Shown piece after piece: positions 34,681 to 46,735 of a stretch of DNA of 64,000 nt. The DNA is from Metallyticus violacea (taxonomy: Eukaryota > Arthropoda > Insecta > Mantodea > Metallyticidae), in assembly GCA_030762175.1 (NCBI GenBank), contig CM060831.1:33514501-33578500 (forward strand). The letters run 5' to 3'. Each line of letters begins with the position of its first letter. Position 1 is the first letter of the stretch. The position numbers were made by a program, and so were the translations under genes. Under the pieces are notes generated by a model that was not told the DNA's origin, made no database searches, and was given only the letters and a program-made list of their open reading frames with translations.

Positions 34681-35420
34681 TAGAAATTTGATTCTGGAAG
34701 TAGACAGCACCCTGTTTAGGTTCATTGCCAGACCACCAGAGTTCTTGCAGATACCTAGCTAGATACCTTTCAGACGTCAATGAGCGATTCATCAGTCATT
34801 TATCATTGGTGTTGACAAGTATTTCGCGAAACGTGTCCCGATTTTTTCATTCTTGAGAATGAAACCATAAAGAGTGTTTTGAATATTTTAAATATTTGAA
34901 CTCCTACTGATCTTATCACATTGCAGTGGAGTCGGAGTTTTTAGCTATTTTAACTAGAAGAGAGGAGGAATATATTTTTACTGAAAAAGTAATATTAATG
35001 GAATTTTATGAAATAGGTATCAGCCCATAAATAATGGAACTATGTGATCATTTCTGTTTTCCCCTAGAGTTTTTTTTTTAATGTTCATTTACTGAACGAA
35101 TTAGTAATGATACGTGCATTTTCATTGTTACATGTTATCCTTAATACTATTTTGAACACTTTGATTCTTATTCTAACCTAATAGATTGCCGAAATTGGTT
35201 CTATGAGATATGCTTTTACATCACGATTCTGTTGCCACATTTTCTATCCTATTAGTCAATTTGTGTCAATTTGAAAACTGCCAAAATTGATGCTATTTAC
35301 AAATTTTTTAGACTGTTGATTGTTTTAAAAGTTCACTATGTAATTAAATGAAATGTAAAAATGGAACTTGCACAGTGAAGCCAATCATATATTTGACATT
35401 ATTGTACGATTTAGATAAAC
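34681..35420. other. Unassigned sequence between Penelope-like remnants
   Basis: Moderately AT-rich. It may be decayed Penelope-like DNA, but I see no specific motif in it. Confidence 0.4.
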
Positions 35421-35587
35421 TAAATGCTTCACTTGTTATAATGCATAGAACTGGATTCGAGAGCATTTGGTTCCCATCAGCCAGGCTAAAATGCAACTCA
35501 AAATCCAGTTTGATTTTAGACTGGCTGATGATGGGAACCAATGTTCTCGAAACCGGTTCTATACATTATGATGAGTGAAGCATTAAG
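35421..35587. mobile_element. Inverted pair of Penelope-like 3' ends
   Basis: Two arms of about 75 bp, at 35,421-35,495 and 35,512-35,587, are imperfect reverse complements separated by about 16 bases. Each arm carries the same terminal sequence found after the GIY-YIG remnant at 46.74 kb (CTGA...GGGAAC...GTTCTCGAAACCGGTT). The arrangement is tail-to-tail, and fold-back of a transcript would make a long hairpin. Confidence 0.7.
35513..35570 (+). ncRNA. Hammerhead-ribozyme-like motif
   Basis: CTGATGA (35,525-35,531) is followed by one T and then a helix, GGGAAC (35,533-35,538) with GTTCTC (35,543-35,548) around loop CAAT. This leads directly into GAAA (35,549-35,552) and the self-complementary ACCGGT (35,552-35,557). 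This is the core order of a type I hammerhead: CUGAUGA, stem II, GAAA, very short stem III, then a U-H cleavage position. Stem I pairing is weak by eye. The extra T before stem II would be expected to hurt activity. Confidence 0.55.
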
Positions 35588-35599
35588 AGTGTCTAGTTA

Positions 35600-38500
35600 A
35601 ATTAAAAAAGTTCACTACTGTCTATTGGCTATTGCTACATCTATCCGGAATATTTCTTGTTCTTTCTTCAAGATTTTGCAGTTCCACAAGTTGTGTTCCA
35701 CTGTTTGCATATCTTCCCGACATATACATGATGGGTTTTTGGCTATTTTGAAGCGATGAAAATAGGCTCCAAATTTCCCGTGTGCTGAGAGGATCGCTGT
35801 AATATTGGGGCTTAGAAGGATGTTGGTTTTTAGCTACAATTGGAAAACATGATTTTGTAATTGCTCCATTTGTTGTCCATTGACTAGGTTTCCCATAGTC
35901 TCCAACTTCTCTTAATTCATTCCTCACTTCACATTTTGGGACGAGTTGATAATGCACTGGTGGGTCCCTCACTTTTCGCTGCTTCTTTTGGCAGTTGGTC
36001 TATTTGATTTCCCTCATTGCCGGCGTGTGCTTTAATCCAAGTAAAATGTATTTCACAGTGTTCTTGTTGGAGTGATTTTAACTTCCTCATTCTTTCACAG
36101 AGGTTACTATGTTTTGTGTAGTTCATTAAATCTAAATGTAATTAGACTATTCCGTATGGATTGCTGCTGTTGGTTTGTTAAAGGTTACATTGTATTTTCC
36201 AACTGTCTGAGGGCTCTCTATATAGTGAACGGCTCAGCTTGATTATTTGAGCATTTTTGGTGGAACTGGTAATGTAGTTGATTAACTGGCATATTATACC
36301 TGCCCCCCACACCAGCCTCACTTTTGCTGCGATCAGTGTATGTCTTCAGTGTATACTCTTTGAAGTTTTGTTTCTCCTGTATTTTAGGTACATCAGCAGG
36401 GTGAGGCCATTCCCTGCAAGATGTTTCATTTGTCCCCCATTTACGATTGATCTTATCTCAATTCCTCTTGTAACGTTGCATAATTTTGCGATTTAAGTGC
36501 TATTGTTGCTGAAATGACACCTGTAATAATGTAGAGAGCCTCATTTGATGTTGTCCTGAATACCGTGGGTATTTTGATGTTGATAATTCTTTGTACTCTT
36601 CTCAGTTTCCTTACATTGTAAGTCTGCTGTATAGCGTCTATTCAGACAGTGCCCAGTAAGAAAGAAGAGGCAGAATGGCTCCATTGTATATTACTCTAGC
36701 ACATCAGATCGTAGCTGCCATTTTATTTTGGCAGTTCTGGATAGACAGTGTACGAGTTTGGTACATTTCTTGGTTACATAGTGTGTGCGCTGATTAAATT
36801 TTAGGGTATTGTCAAAGATTACAACAAGGTATTTTATAGTATTAACTTGTACTACTATGCTGTTATTTAAGTAAATGCTGATGGCTTGTGTTGGATTTCC
36901 TCCTTGATATGTAAATGTGCGATTTCTGTTGATTGAATGTTTTGTCCATTCCAAGATCTTTGGAGTAGTTTTCAATTTCTAGTTTAGTTCCTCCCCTAAC
37001 CAAAACAAGAACATCTGCAAAAGAAACCACCTTTGTGTATCGTTTGTAGCCAAGATTTAATAATGAATTATACTATTGCACACAACTTGCGGGCATCCTG
37101 TGCTCGTGGTTCTTTCTATTCCTATATTGCCTGCATGATAACACGTTTCTTCTGCCACTAAAATAGTTGTTTGTTGGGAGATAAAGGTTTTTGGGGGCAT
37201 AGAAAAATACTTCAGTGACTTAAGAATACTGGGCCACCAAGCCGAATCGAAAGCACTTGGAACATCCAGGCTAATAGCTACATGCTGTTTGTTTCTCAAA
37301 GCTTCTTCCATAAAATGTTTCACTTGTCATTATTGCAGCAGTTCTGGTTTGAGTGAACCCAAATTGGTTCTCATTTAGCAGGTCATTAGTGTTCAAATAG
37401 TGCGTTATTCTGTTTATCAAGTGTTTTCCCAGCAATGTTTAAAAGGCTAATGGGTAAATTTGGTGACGTCTGCTTTATTTTCCTATCCTGGTTTCACAAT
37501 TGGTATGACCTGTGCTCTTTTCTGTCATGAATTGTTTTTGGTGGTGCCTTTATTTCCACTGATTTATTTGTGGTACTCATCTTCCTCGTCATTTTCTGGT
37601 ATGAAGGTATGCGATTGTTTTGGTTATGTCCTTTGTATGTGTGCCATCATTTTTCCTGAGCATAGTCAGTTTGGTATTGTTCTTGAGCTTCCCTGTTGTT
37701 CGCTTGTATGTCATGGTCCAAGGATTCATTGTTGTAAATCTTTGCAAGATTTAATTTTTTCTAGCCGTATTTTTGCTTGGTACTGCTTTTCTATCTTGTG
37801 TTGCATCGTTTCTAGTCCTCTGAAACCTCCTCAAGGCATGAAGTCTTTTCCTCATAATTGTTAATTCATTTGTCCTCGAGGGAATCATTTTGTTACCATG
37901 TGTTTTGGTAGCTTCTTTCCTTAATTGGAATGATTTCCTGCAGGCTGCAGTTACAATAAGTTGAAATTTGTCGATAAGATCATTTGTGTCAGTTTGTCGT
38001 GTTATCTTATGAATGTTGAATTATTGTTTAATCAGTTTGATGTAGTAAATGTTGTACTTTTCAAAATTATTCTCTTTAATGATATACCTTATCCCGTGAA
38101 AGGTTTTCTCCTGTTTGGCAGTTTGTGTCCCTATGGAAAAGGTAATAATTCTATGAGTTGAGGTGATTTCTTCTATGGCAATCTCCCAGGGGCAGAATGT
38201 GTTTATTGCCCAACATGTCAATATTGCTAGATCCTCTGCTGGTTTTGAAGGTTGGCAGGCCCATCGTCCTTCATTCAGAATATATGTCTGATTTGCTATT
38301 ATAAATTCCTCTAGGATTCTGCTGCTCTCGTCTGTTATCTCGATTGTGCCAGAGCTCGTGTCCATGGCAATTATGTTCTTTCCCTTTGCAAAATTTAGGA
38401 TTTTCTGTATTTGTCTCTTTCAATATATTGTGGTATATGCAAATACATGCTCACAACAATTATTGTTAGGGTTCCAAGGTTGATTTCCATTGTTGCTGTG

Positions 38501-39060
38501 TGCTCATCTGAGAGTTGTTGAATCGTTTGGCTCCCGTAGTTCTATTGAAGATTATCATTGCTGCTCTGCTTTTACCCTCTCTGTTAAACTCTGTTAATTG
38601 CTGGTATGATAAGTTAATTCTGTAAACATGTGGCTTCTGTAAAAATGCTAAACCAGTTTATATCTGTGATAATGAGACTTATTAAATTCTGTTAGTCCTG
38701 GTGGTGTAGTGGGTACTTGCCTTCTAAACCCGAGGTCACGGGTTCAAACCTGTCCAGGATCGATGGATTTTTTGGGGGTATAAAGATCCTAAGTATGGCT
38801 TCCTTCGGAAGGGAAGTAAAGCCGTGGGCCCCGTGTCCGTATATTTTCGGCACGAAAAAGAACCTCAAGCACGAAAGAAGCGGCCTCTGAGCAAAATTTG
38901 TCGGCCGTTTCACACCCTAAATAGAATGGGATGCTGATGACCTGAGTTGTTAAGAGCGTCCTGAAATAAGCAAATCAAAATGTAAAATATTAAATTCAGC
39001 GTTCCTCCTATTGAGCAATGTAAGATAATTTATAAACATCGCGTTGGTGGTAATTCTCTT
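35600..39060 (-). pseudogene. LINE ORF2 pseudogene: endonuclease, reverse transcriptase, RNase H
   Basis: Read on the minus strand from 39.06 kb down. An AP-type endonuclease has EEITSTHRIITF near 38.13-38.16 kb, where the canonical SDH is STH. The reverse transcriptase has SLDVPSAFDSAWWPSIL (about 37.25 kb), RTTSTGCPQ (about 37.1 kb), SFADV at the catalytic FADD site (37,010-37,021, second aspartate lost) and IKYLVVIFDNTLKF (about 36.8 kb). An RNase H segment has HFTWIKAHAGNEGNQIDQL (about 36.02 kb), followed by a C-terminal domain. RNase H plus a zinc-knuckle ORF1 points to the I superfamily. Many frameshifts and stops are present, and a SINE interrupts the endonuclease at 38,690-38,988. 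Non-functional. Confidence 0.85.
38690..38988 (+). mobile_element. SINE family A inserted into LINE ORF2
   Basis: A near full-length family A copy: head GTGGTGTAGTGGGTACTTGC, B box GGGTTCAAACC, GGCACGAAAAAGAACCTCAA, and tail GAGCGTCCTGAAATAAGCAA. It is flanked by a direct repeat ATTAAATTC (38,681-38,689 and 38,989-38,997), a likely target-site duplication. It has retained CpG sites in a CpG-poor neighbourhood, consistent with a younger insertion. Confidence 0.88.
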
Positions 39061-39700
39061 ATGTGTCTATTTCCTTTTGCTGTACTGTTAAGTCTTGGAA
39101 GTCATTTAGTAGTGGTATTTTGTTTCTATTTCTGCAAAACTGCAAGCATGCTAAGGCAGCCTTCATTAATGGACGAGTGATTTTCGCTTATTTTTTCATC
39201 ATTATTGTATGTCGCACAATTTATGCATTTGTAGTTTTCTGGAGAGGTGCTGCAATCTTTCTTCCGTTCTCCTGAACACGAGGGGCAAGTTTCTAGTTTC
39301 TTTTTCTGCTTGGCATTCACGATGTCTATGGTTAAAGCGACTGCATCGGAAACATCTAACAGCTGCTATGTAATCTTCCATATTGCATATTAACTGCCCT
39401 ATTTCGAGTTTTGTGCATGGAATCTTTTTCCTTACTTGTGAGGTAACTTACACCACCATTTTGATAAATGAATTTGTTTCACATCTTCTTGTACTTCTTT
39501 CTTACTTCATGGATTTCTCAGTTTTGGAATTTTTACTTCCAGCATATCCCTGCAACTGCTATTTATAATTGGTTACTCCTAGCATTTCCATTTTGCATAT
39601 GGAGAAGGTGGTATCTGCTGTCCAGCTGGGTATCTGCGATTGGTGGGACGATAAAACAATCCAACCATACAATATACAAACCAATTTAAGAGGCTCACTC
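39061..39700 (-). pseudogene. LINE ORF1 (gag-like) pseudogene with zinc knuckles
   Basis: The minus strand encodes RCFRCSRFNHRHREC, a CX2CX4HX4C knuckle (about 39,300-39,345). It is followed by CPSCSGE and NYKCINC with downstream H and C, the three-knuckle pattern of ORF1 proteins in I/jockey-type LINEs. It lies directly upstream of the ORF2 pseudogene on the same strand, so both belong to one element. The frame is broken upstream of the knuckles. The protein would bind element RNA. Confidence 0.8.
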
Positions 39701-40529
39701 TTTGTGAAGATCTTGTGATAACATTTTCAAATAGATGAGTCTTGAAATCATAACAAAAGGGTAAATGTAAACACAAAAGTAAAATAGGTACCCATAATAA
39801 AGATTCATTCAGGAATATTTATTGACCAGATTTAACTTGTCTTGATAAAACATATTTAGAATTGAGAAGTCCAATGAGCTACTATGGTACTGTATCTTGT
39901 GCACATGCAAAATAAAAATGATAATAAATACATAAACTTTGCTATATATGGTAGAACCATTCACTAAATTGAAGAGTATAATAAAGAAAAGTGAAAAAAA
40001 TGATAAAAGTAAAATAACAAATAATTTGAAATGCATGGAACTATTATTTATAGAACCTGATAGCATCATAGTAGTAGTATTTATTTCTCATGCATCACAT
40101 ACAGAATTTTTTTAATACAAAATACATGAATAATAATAAGGAAAACTACTTTTAAATATAACAATTAGGAACAGTACCTTTGGCAATCGCAGAAGGCAAT
40201 GAATCCAATCAAAATGTATTCCAATTTGATTGGCTCCGCCAGGTTCATCAGCAGCTACTTACTGGAAATATCCAGGGGACCGGGCTTCGATCCAACCAAA
40301 AATCAAAACACAACATTAGAAGTAGTTTATACATTGAATACAATATTAAATTATATTTCTTACGATACTAAACGTTCCTTTTTTAATTAAATCCATTCTG
40401 CCACATTTCTATCCTCGAGAGTTGTTTATTCCTATACACACTTAACACCCTGGTCATTGGTGTATAAGGATTCTGTTTTACTATTAGAGAACTAGCCCCA
40501 TGCCCTCCACTACTCATTTCATTCTCATG
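39701..40529. other. Unassigned sequence between LINE remnants
   Basis: The first part may be the 5' region of the ORF1-bearing LINE. At about 40,190-40,320 there is a block with CGGGCTTCGATCC that resembles a tRNA-type B box, but it is too weak to call. Confidence 0.35.
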
Positions 40530-41610
40530 TACATTTCTCAAGTATTAACACCCATAACCATTTGAGTCTTACCTTGCCTATGTATTTTCCTAAATTTTTT
40601 AATATCTGATTTGAAATGTAAAATTCTTCTACCTCTTATTTCATCTGGTAAGTTTTCCCATTTTGGTAATAGGAACCGTTTCCTCCAAAACTTGGTTTGC
40701 TTATATTCTAGCATATAATGCTGGTTTTGCACACATAGGACATTTCCCCTTAGTGTCTCCATTTTTTAATCCACTTAAATATTTTACTCCTGTTCTAAAC
40801 CATGCCAACACTTCCCTTCCAATTTCAATAGATCTTTCTCTTCCCCACATATTTTTTAGTGTACTATATAATTTCAGAGATTTTTTGGTATTAAGATTAT
40901 TTGCCTATATTTCCTGTTTTTCTATATCCTCTATTCTTATTGTTATCTCTTTCCAAAACCCTTTACCCGATCTTTCTCTCTCGTACCATACTGGTCCCAT
41001 GCCTGCTTCTCGTAGGATATTTTGGGTTTTAGTTTCTCTGCCCTTAATATTTCCTTGTGTTACCAAATGCCGATTAATAATATTCTCCTCCTCTATTCAA
41101 TACTGTTTCTATGACGTTGTTTTTATTGCCTAATCGTTCTAGTTCAATTAAGAGTAACCTCTTTAGGTGAAGATCTAGGTAAGCCTAGAGCTATTGTACA
41201 AAATAATTTATTTATCCCTTTCTATCCTTCATCTGGCCCCCAAATTTCTATTCCATACATGATTCTGCTCTCCACTATTCTCTGTTACTTGCATATTTGG
41301 TATTTTGTTTACACTCGTGGCTGCTTTTCCTTCTGCTACTGCTTTCCTTTTTTGATTGCTCCATTTCCCATTACTAGACAATGTAACACCTAAATAAGCA
41401 ATTTTCTTGACAAGTTCAATTTCTGCATCCTCCCACCACCATTTTTCCTGTTTTTTGTAATTTGAAACCTTTTTTCACCACCATAATCTTAGATTTGTTT
41501 TTATTTATCTTAAGCCCCCATTCTCTACAAAAAAGCCTATAGTTTCTAACAATCGTTTTAATGCTACACTTGTTAAAGAACCTGGATCAATGAGTAGGAA
41601 TGTTTTAAAT
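40530..41610 (-). pseudogene. Second LINE: reverse transcriptase thumb and C-terminal tail
   Basis: On the minus strand the order is GFFCREWGLKINKNKSKIMVV (about 41.47-41.54 kb), the tract around SRIMYGIEIWG (about 41.24-41.28 kb), and a tail ending KWENLPDEIRGRRILHFKSD (about 40.62-40.68 kb). These are the usual blocks after the catalytic site of CR1/RTE-like LINE reverse transcriptases. The catalytic palm is missing, so it is a 5'-truncated, frameshifted copy. It differs in sequence from the I-type LINE next to it. Confidence 0.72.
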
Positions 41611-42479
41611 TTCACTCTGATACACAAGATACTAAGAGTAAAATGAACTTGCACAAATGTTTCTTCCACAGTACTAATTCCCTAATCAAGAGCAATATTT
41701 TCTAAACAGCTAGCTGTAGGAGGAAAAAATGAAATGGAGAATATTGCACACTACGAAAATGTTTCAAGTTTCGAGACCTTACTAAAGTTTAATTTGTCTT
41801 CATATTAAGAATAATATGCAGCTTAAAACTTTGTGACATCACTTTTATTTTCTTACCATACACTTAATTTATTACCTCCAAATTTTGCATAATACCGAAA
41901 TTAATATAACATAATACAATCATGATATTCATTCCAATCTAAAGCGTTTTAATCTTAATACAATCTAGTGTCAATAATAGTAATGAAGCCTCTAGTCATC
42001 CACTTAAAAATTGATTAATGTTAAACACATTTAATATGGAGTTGCTGATGGAAGAGCAACACCATTTTGTTCATCTATGATACACAAATAATGAAGGATT
42101 AAATTTTTAATGTAAAGAAACTAAGATTGCAGTAAATGCACTATTAGTAATAGGAAAACATGCTTATAGTTATGGATGGCATTGAGGGCTAAAGTTGAAA
42201 ATGTTATACAGAAAGGAAAAAAAATAAACCATAGAGGTTTCATTACATACATTGTTCTTCAAATTTGTATACTTAAAATGAAATCTGAGTAATATAATTG
42301 ATTCTTGCAATGAAGTTAACTAGGCAAGATAAATTGTTTTTATGCATATGTGTGAGGTGCCATTTCTTATGTTAAAAAGTTTTATAAATTGGGTGGAGTG
42401 GAATAACATTTATTTGACAAAATCACGATTGAAGTTGGGAGAATGGTGTGCATACCATTTGACTGTTGACATGTAACTA
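41611..42479. other. Unassigned AT-rich sequence
   Basis: I see no coding, RNA or repeat signal in this stretch. Confidence 0.5.
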
Positions 42480-43850
42480 GTAGTTATAAGCCACCTTTTC
42501 TGTTTTGTAGACAAGGATGTGCAAATTGTATTTACAGAACACCAACTGGATCATCAGCTTCTACAAGAGATTTGGATTTCAAAAAAATGAGGTGTAGAAT
42601 GTTCAGGTTAGGATGAAAATGTTTTGTTTCAAGGAAGGGCAGTTAGACTATTGAAGGCATTAGGATTTAGGAGAAGTGTCGATGAAAGGGTACAGTGACA
42701 GAAAAAAGTAATGACTCAACTCTGCATTTATTCAGAATGATGGTTTGTGGACCCAGATCTGCGTGGCGAGAATGAATTGACGAGTATCATGCCCTCCCCC
42801 TGAAATAGTTTTGTTTGAAGAATGATGCATACTACCTCTCCTCAATTATGAAACACCTGTATGGATGAACTTTGTGAACTACGGAATAAACTTTACCGAG
42901 CTTTGAGGAGTTCAGAGGTTATTAAATATAAAGTTATTGAAAGCATTTTGGACTAAATGTTAGGAATTGCAGCAATAACTGCAACCATAATAGAGCTTCA
43001 TAGGATGGCAAAACTCTGTAAAATATCTAAATTGGATTGTGGAATACCTTATATGCAATGGTCACATCTGGCAGAGATACAAGAGAAACAGGAAAATTGA
43101 GATGACGCTTTACAGATCGATGGAAAAGTGAGAATGGTGCAGGAGCAGGATTTGCAATCTCTTCAACAATTAGAATATGAGGTACATGGCAGCTGCTGAA
43201 ATAATCGGGATGCCGCTTTAAAGTGAATAGAAAAGTTAGAAGAGCTTGTTACATACTGAAAGGCCAAATTATTCTTTTAAGATTTGCTCATAAATGCCAA
43301 AAAACACATGTCGATTGACATCGAGGAGACATGAACCAACTGGACAAGTTATTTCACTTGGGTGAAAGTCCACGTTTGGAATGATTGTTCAGGTAACAGA
43401 AACATACCGGTGAGGTACAGCAGAATTCCTTTGAGCTCTAAATTAGGAGAGCTGCAGGAAATGGGTGTCGATGAGTGGGAAAGTGAACGGAATGAAAAGA
43501 AAACTTTTTTGGAGTGAAGATAAATATACCTTTAACTGGGAATGTTAAAACTTCCCAAACTGGAGAAATACTTGCATTTCTTTAGATTAAAAATAAGAAT
43601 CCTTTGTGTTTGTGGAGTATACAAGACGGAGTTGAACATGTGTTATTAGTGTATTTTTTTAAATAAAGAAAGATACTTTTTTGGAAATATGCTAATGAAG
43701 ATGGACATGAGATGAAACTGGTACAAGAATTTGTAAACTATATGAAACGTATAGACTTGGATAGAATGTAGACTTAAATTAATAAATGGTAAATATTTGG
43801 TTCATATGAGAGACTGAATAAGTGAAGAACATTAGGATAATTATTATACG
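42480..43850 (+). pseudogene. Probable LINE C-terminal remnant
   Basis: On the + strand, broken frames include ELRNKLYRALRSSEVIKYK-like sequence near 42.87 kb and, at about 43.6 kb, LCLWSIQDGVEHVLL. The latter fits the C-x2-C...VEHVLL-C cysteine/histidine end of LINE proteins after the reverse transcriptase. Lysine- and glutamate-rich helical stretches lie between. Many frame changes are present. The family is not resolved. Confidence 0.45.
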
Positions 43851-44119
43851 AGATGATGTAATAATTGGATACAGAGAAAATGAGGGAAGTTTAATGAAAA
43901 GCAATTGAAATATCTGTAAAAAGTTGATAAGCTATAGCAAGAAAAGATAATTGCTCATTGGGCAATTGTTAATTTATGTTTGTAAACATAGTGCATGGGC
44001 AGCCATGTTTGGGAAACGAGAGAGATGATCTGCTGCAGAGAAATAGTAACCTAGCATTTGCAGTTTCTGAAAACGAGAAAGAAGAGGGGGCAAAATGAAT
44101 TTTCACATGCTCTGGGCTT

Positions 44120-44335
44120 CATTCTCAGTGGCGTTTTTTTTTTTTTTTTTTTTTTTTTTATCAAAGGAAGTGTTCCAGGCCTAAGTTTTAGGGTACCTCC
44201 ATGGCATTTGCCATTTATGAGAATGGACGAGTATTTGGGGAAAAAAACTTCACTTGGGGAGGAATTGAAGCTTTAGACCTCCTGCTCACGAGTGTGTGTT
44301 TTAATGATCTCTGCCACCCACGGTGGTTTTTCTTA
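44120..44335 (-). mobile_element. SINE family B, reverse copy
   Basis: Reverse-strand order is GTGGCG and T-run, AGGAAGTGTTCCAGGCCTAA, TTTTAGGGTACCTCCATGGC, ATTTGCCATTTATGAGAATG, and head GACCTCCTGCTCACGAGTGT. The poly-T of 24 at 44,136-44,159 is the A-rich internal part of the element. Confidence 0.78.
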
Positions 44336-45021
44336 GCCTTGGTTCCCTTTAGCGCAGAGTCCACGAGCTCACAGAAATAGTTTTGTCGCCTTCTGTGTGG
44401 CATTTGCAAATGAGAAATTTGACAATGGACAATTGTTACAAAGGAATTTTATTTGGTTTATACTTGCTTGGCTTACTACAATCATTTGATGGGACTGCCT
44501 TGTTGAAGCAGTGTCGATGTGTTATTACATCTCTGGAATGGGTTATGACAACACAATTCAATAATGAATGTTTGCAATGGAGCATTACTTTTTTTTTTTG
44601 GAATTGTACATGAAAAGGGGGAAGGGGATGTAGATGTGTTTTCAAAATAGAGCAAGTTTTGATAGCATAGGTATTGAATTTAACAAAGAAGTTTATAAGC
44701 GCTTTAAGAGGAGTCAAAATGTCTAAGCAAATTCATTTCTCTTTTCTCAAATTATTTCAGATGGCTGATATTTATAAAAATGTACTGTTGATAAATACAT
44801 TCCAATATATGCGCATTTTACTTTATTTTGGATATTCATTTTTAAAAAAAATTACTGCATTGAGTTTTTCATTAACGGACTTGTTGCTGTGTTAATGCAT
44901 TTTATGCTTAAAAGTTTCCTTGGGCGGGATTTTTTTATTAAAAGTTACATTTGCAGAAGAAATAGAATATTGAAATGTTCTAGAGTGTTAATTCTGCATT
45001 TCTATCTTTTAATCCTTTGTC
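44336..45021. other. Unassigned AT-rich sequence
   Basis: No supported gene or repeat. Confidence 0.5.
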
Positions 45022-45297
45022 AGTTCTGGTGGTATAGAGGTTAGCCATACCTGCCTTCTAAACTCAAGATTGTGGGTTCAAACCTGGCTCGGACCGAAGG
45101 GTTTTTTGGGCGTAAAAATCCTAAGTATGGCTTCCTTTGGAAGGGAAGTAAAGCCATGGGTCCTGTGTTGTACATAATAAAGAACCTCAAATCAAAAGGA
45201 AGAGGCCTGTGAGCAAAATTTGTTGGCTATTTCATGCCCTGAATTGAATGGGACACTGATGACCTGAGTTGTTGAAGAGCGTCCATAAATAAATACT
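45022..45297 (+). mobile_element. SINE family A copy
   Basis: Head TTCTGGTGGTATAGAGGTTA, B box GGGTTCAAACC, TCCTAAGTATGGCTTCCTTT, AAAGAACCTCAAATC, and tail GAGCGTCCATAAATAAATAC. The segment between GTACAT and AAAGAACC is shortened compared with the 38.7-kb copy. Confidence 0.85.
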
Positions 45298-46580
45298 CTT
45301 AATTCAGATTATTTATTTTTTTCTGAACAATTAGAAAAAAATATTGAATATTACTTCAATATAAGCATAATTTATGTTGGAACGCATGATCTGGAGCAGT
45401 GCAACAAAGGTGTAATAAGAGTCGGAATTGATACAGCAACAAGTGGTAAATAATTTACATGATTGAAAAAAAAAAATAATGGGATTTTTTACAAAAATTC
45501 AGTTTAGAATTTTATCCTTTTTTGAGGTTTCATCGATCGGGGTGGTTTATTATTGCAATAATTGTTTTTGTTTGTTTACATTTAGGGGGTGAAAGTTCTC
45601 GGTGGCAATTCTTATATTCATTTTTCACAGCACATTATGAGATTTAACAGTTAGAATCCTTAATCCATAAATGGTTGTTGCATGGGTCACCTTCACCTGA
45701 GCGAAATGTTTCTTTTGCAGTTTTCTGCTCTTTTGTCCCACCAATCTGTACCCTCTGGTAGTTTCCTAACTTATTTTTCTGCAATATTGCACAATAAATT
45801 CTCAGATTTCAAGCTGATTAGTGCAGTTATGGGTCAAGCTGACCTAGTATGGGTAGATTTGTATACATTTTTCTTACTACAGCGAGTGAATGAAATTGGT
45901 TAAGATTGCTACATGGATTTATAATGCATTGGATGAAGAGAAAGAGTTTGATGGAATCTGTAGTGAATTAGAAAAACTGAAATAAAAACTCAAGATACTG
46001 AACAAAGCAATGAACTGACTAGTGCAAATTACATTTAGTTTGTGGACGAAAGAAGTAAATGAACAAAAGCTTAGCTAACAGGAATGTAAGATGCTTAAAA
46101 TATTACCAACCATCTGGGATGAAAGTGACTGCTAAACAGGCTGCCATTGCACCGAGTTTGCGGTCCCGTTTGTTCATTGAAAAAATAGTATAGTATATTA
46201 TTAATCTCAACATAGAAGAGATAAGGATACACTATGCTTGAGATTGTGATGCAACATGTATGTGACTTTAAGGTTTCTTAATTATGTATTAACCATCACA
46301 TCTCAATAGCGATGTTCTCAGAGCAAAAGATGCGTTTGGGGTGGTAATGTTCCTCGTTTTAGATTTCTGTTTACGGCTCTTAAGGTTTGATGACAAGAGA
46401 CTGACACAAAAGATGTTTGAACGATAAAACTGGCATTTATCAGGGAACTATTTGATATGCTTATACAAAAGTGGAAAGACATTTATACTAAAGAATACAC
46501 AACCATACATGAATAAGTGCATGGAAGATGTGCATTTTGTAGTTTATGGGAAGCAAGCCTGACAAATATGGCAAAGAAAA
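45298..46580. other. Unassigned, possibly decayed Penelope-like DNA
   Basis: Its right edge abuts a Penelope-like 3' end, so this may be the eroded reverse transcriptase region. I could not identify any reverse transcriptase motif in it. The open frame at 45,682-45,903 is not recognisable. Confidence 0.35.
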
Positions 46581-46735
46581 ATGAGGTATTTACAAAATAA
46601 ACTGTGCAGAATGTGATAAAAATCTACATTGGATAAACAAAGAGAAACATAGGCACACGGTTAAAGGAACATAAAGCACAAGCAAATAGAGAAATCTGGA
46701 GTAGCCTATCACTTCTCGACAAAGTTGAACTTTAG
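46581..46735 (+). pseudogene. Penelope-like element, GIY-YIG endonuclease remnant (copy 2)
   Basis: The + strand encodes KIYIG, a stop replacing Q, then TKRNIGTRLKEHKAQANRE (about 46,620-46,695). A frameshift leads into SGVAYHFSTKLNFSLAEAGN. This is the YIGQTKR...RLKEH...VA-H-FS pattern of the GIY-YIG nuclease at the end of Penelope-like proteins. One CAA-to-TAA change explains the stop. It runs straight into the hammerhead-like terminal sequence at 46.74 kb, as expected for the 3' end of such an element. Confidence 0.75.

Noticed and set aside
37460..37864. 134-codon + strand frame with membrane-like composition
   Set aside because: It is antisense to the LINE ORF2 pseudogene; the minus strand explains this DNA.
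40190..40320. Third tRNA-derived SINE family
   Set aside because: Only a B-box-like CGGGCTTCGATCC is visible; there is no A box, tail or second copy in the window.
40663..41133. 156-codon + strand hydrophobic frame
   Set aside because: It is the antisense shadow of the second LINE reverse transcriptase remnant.
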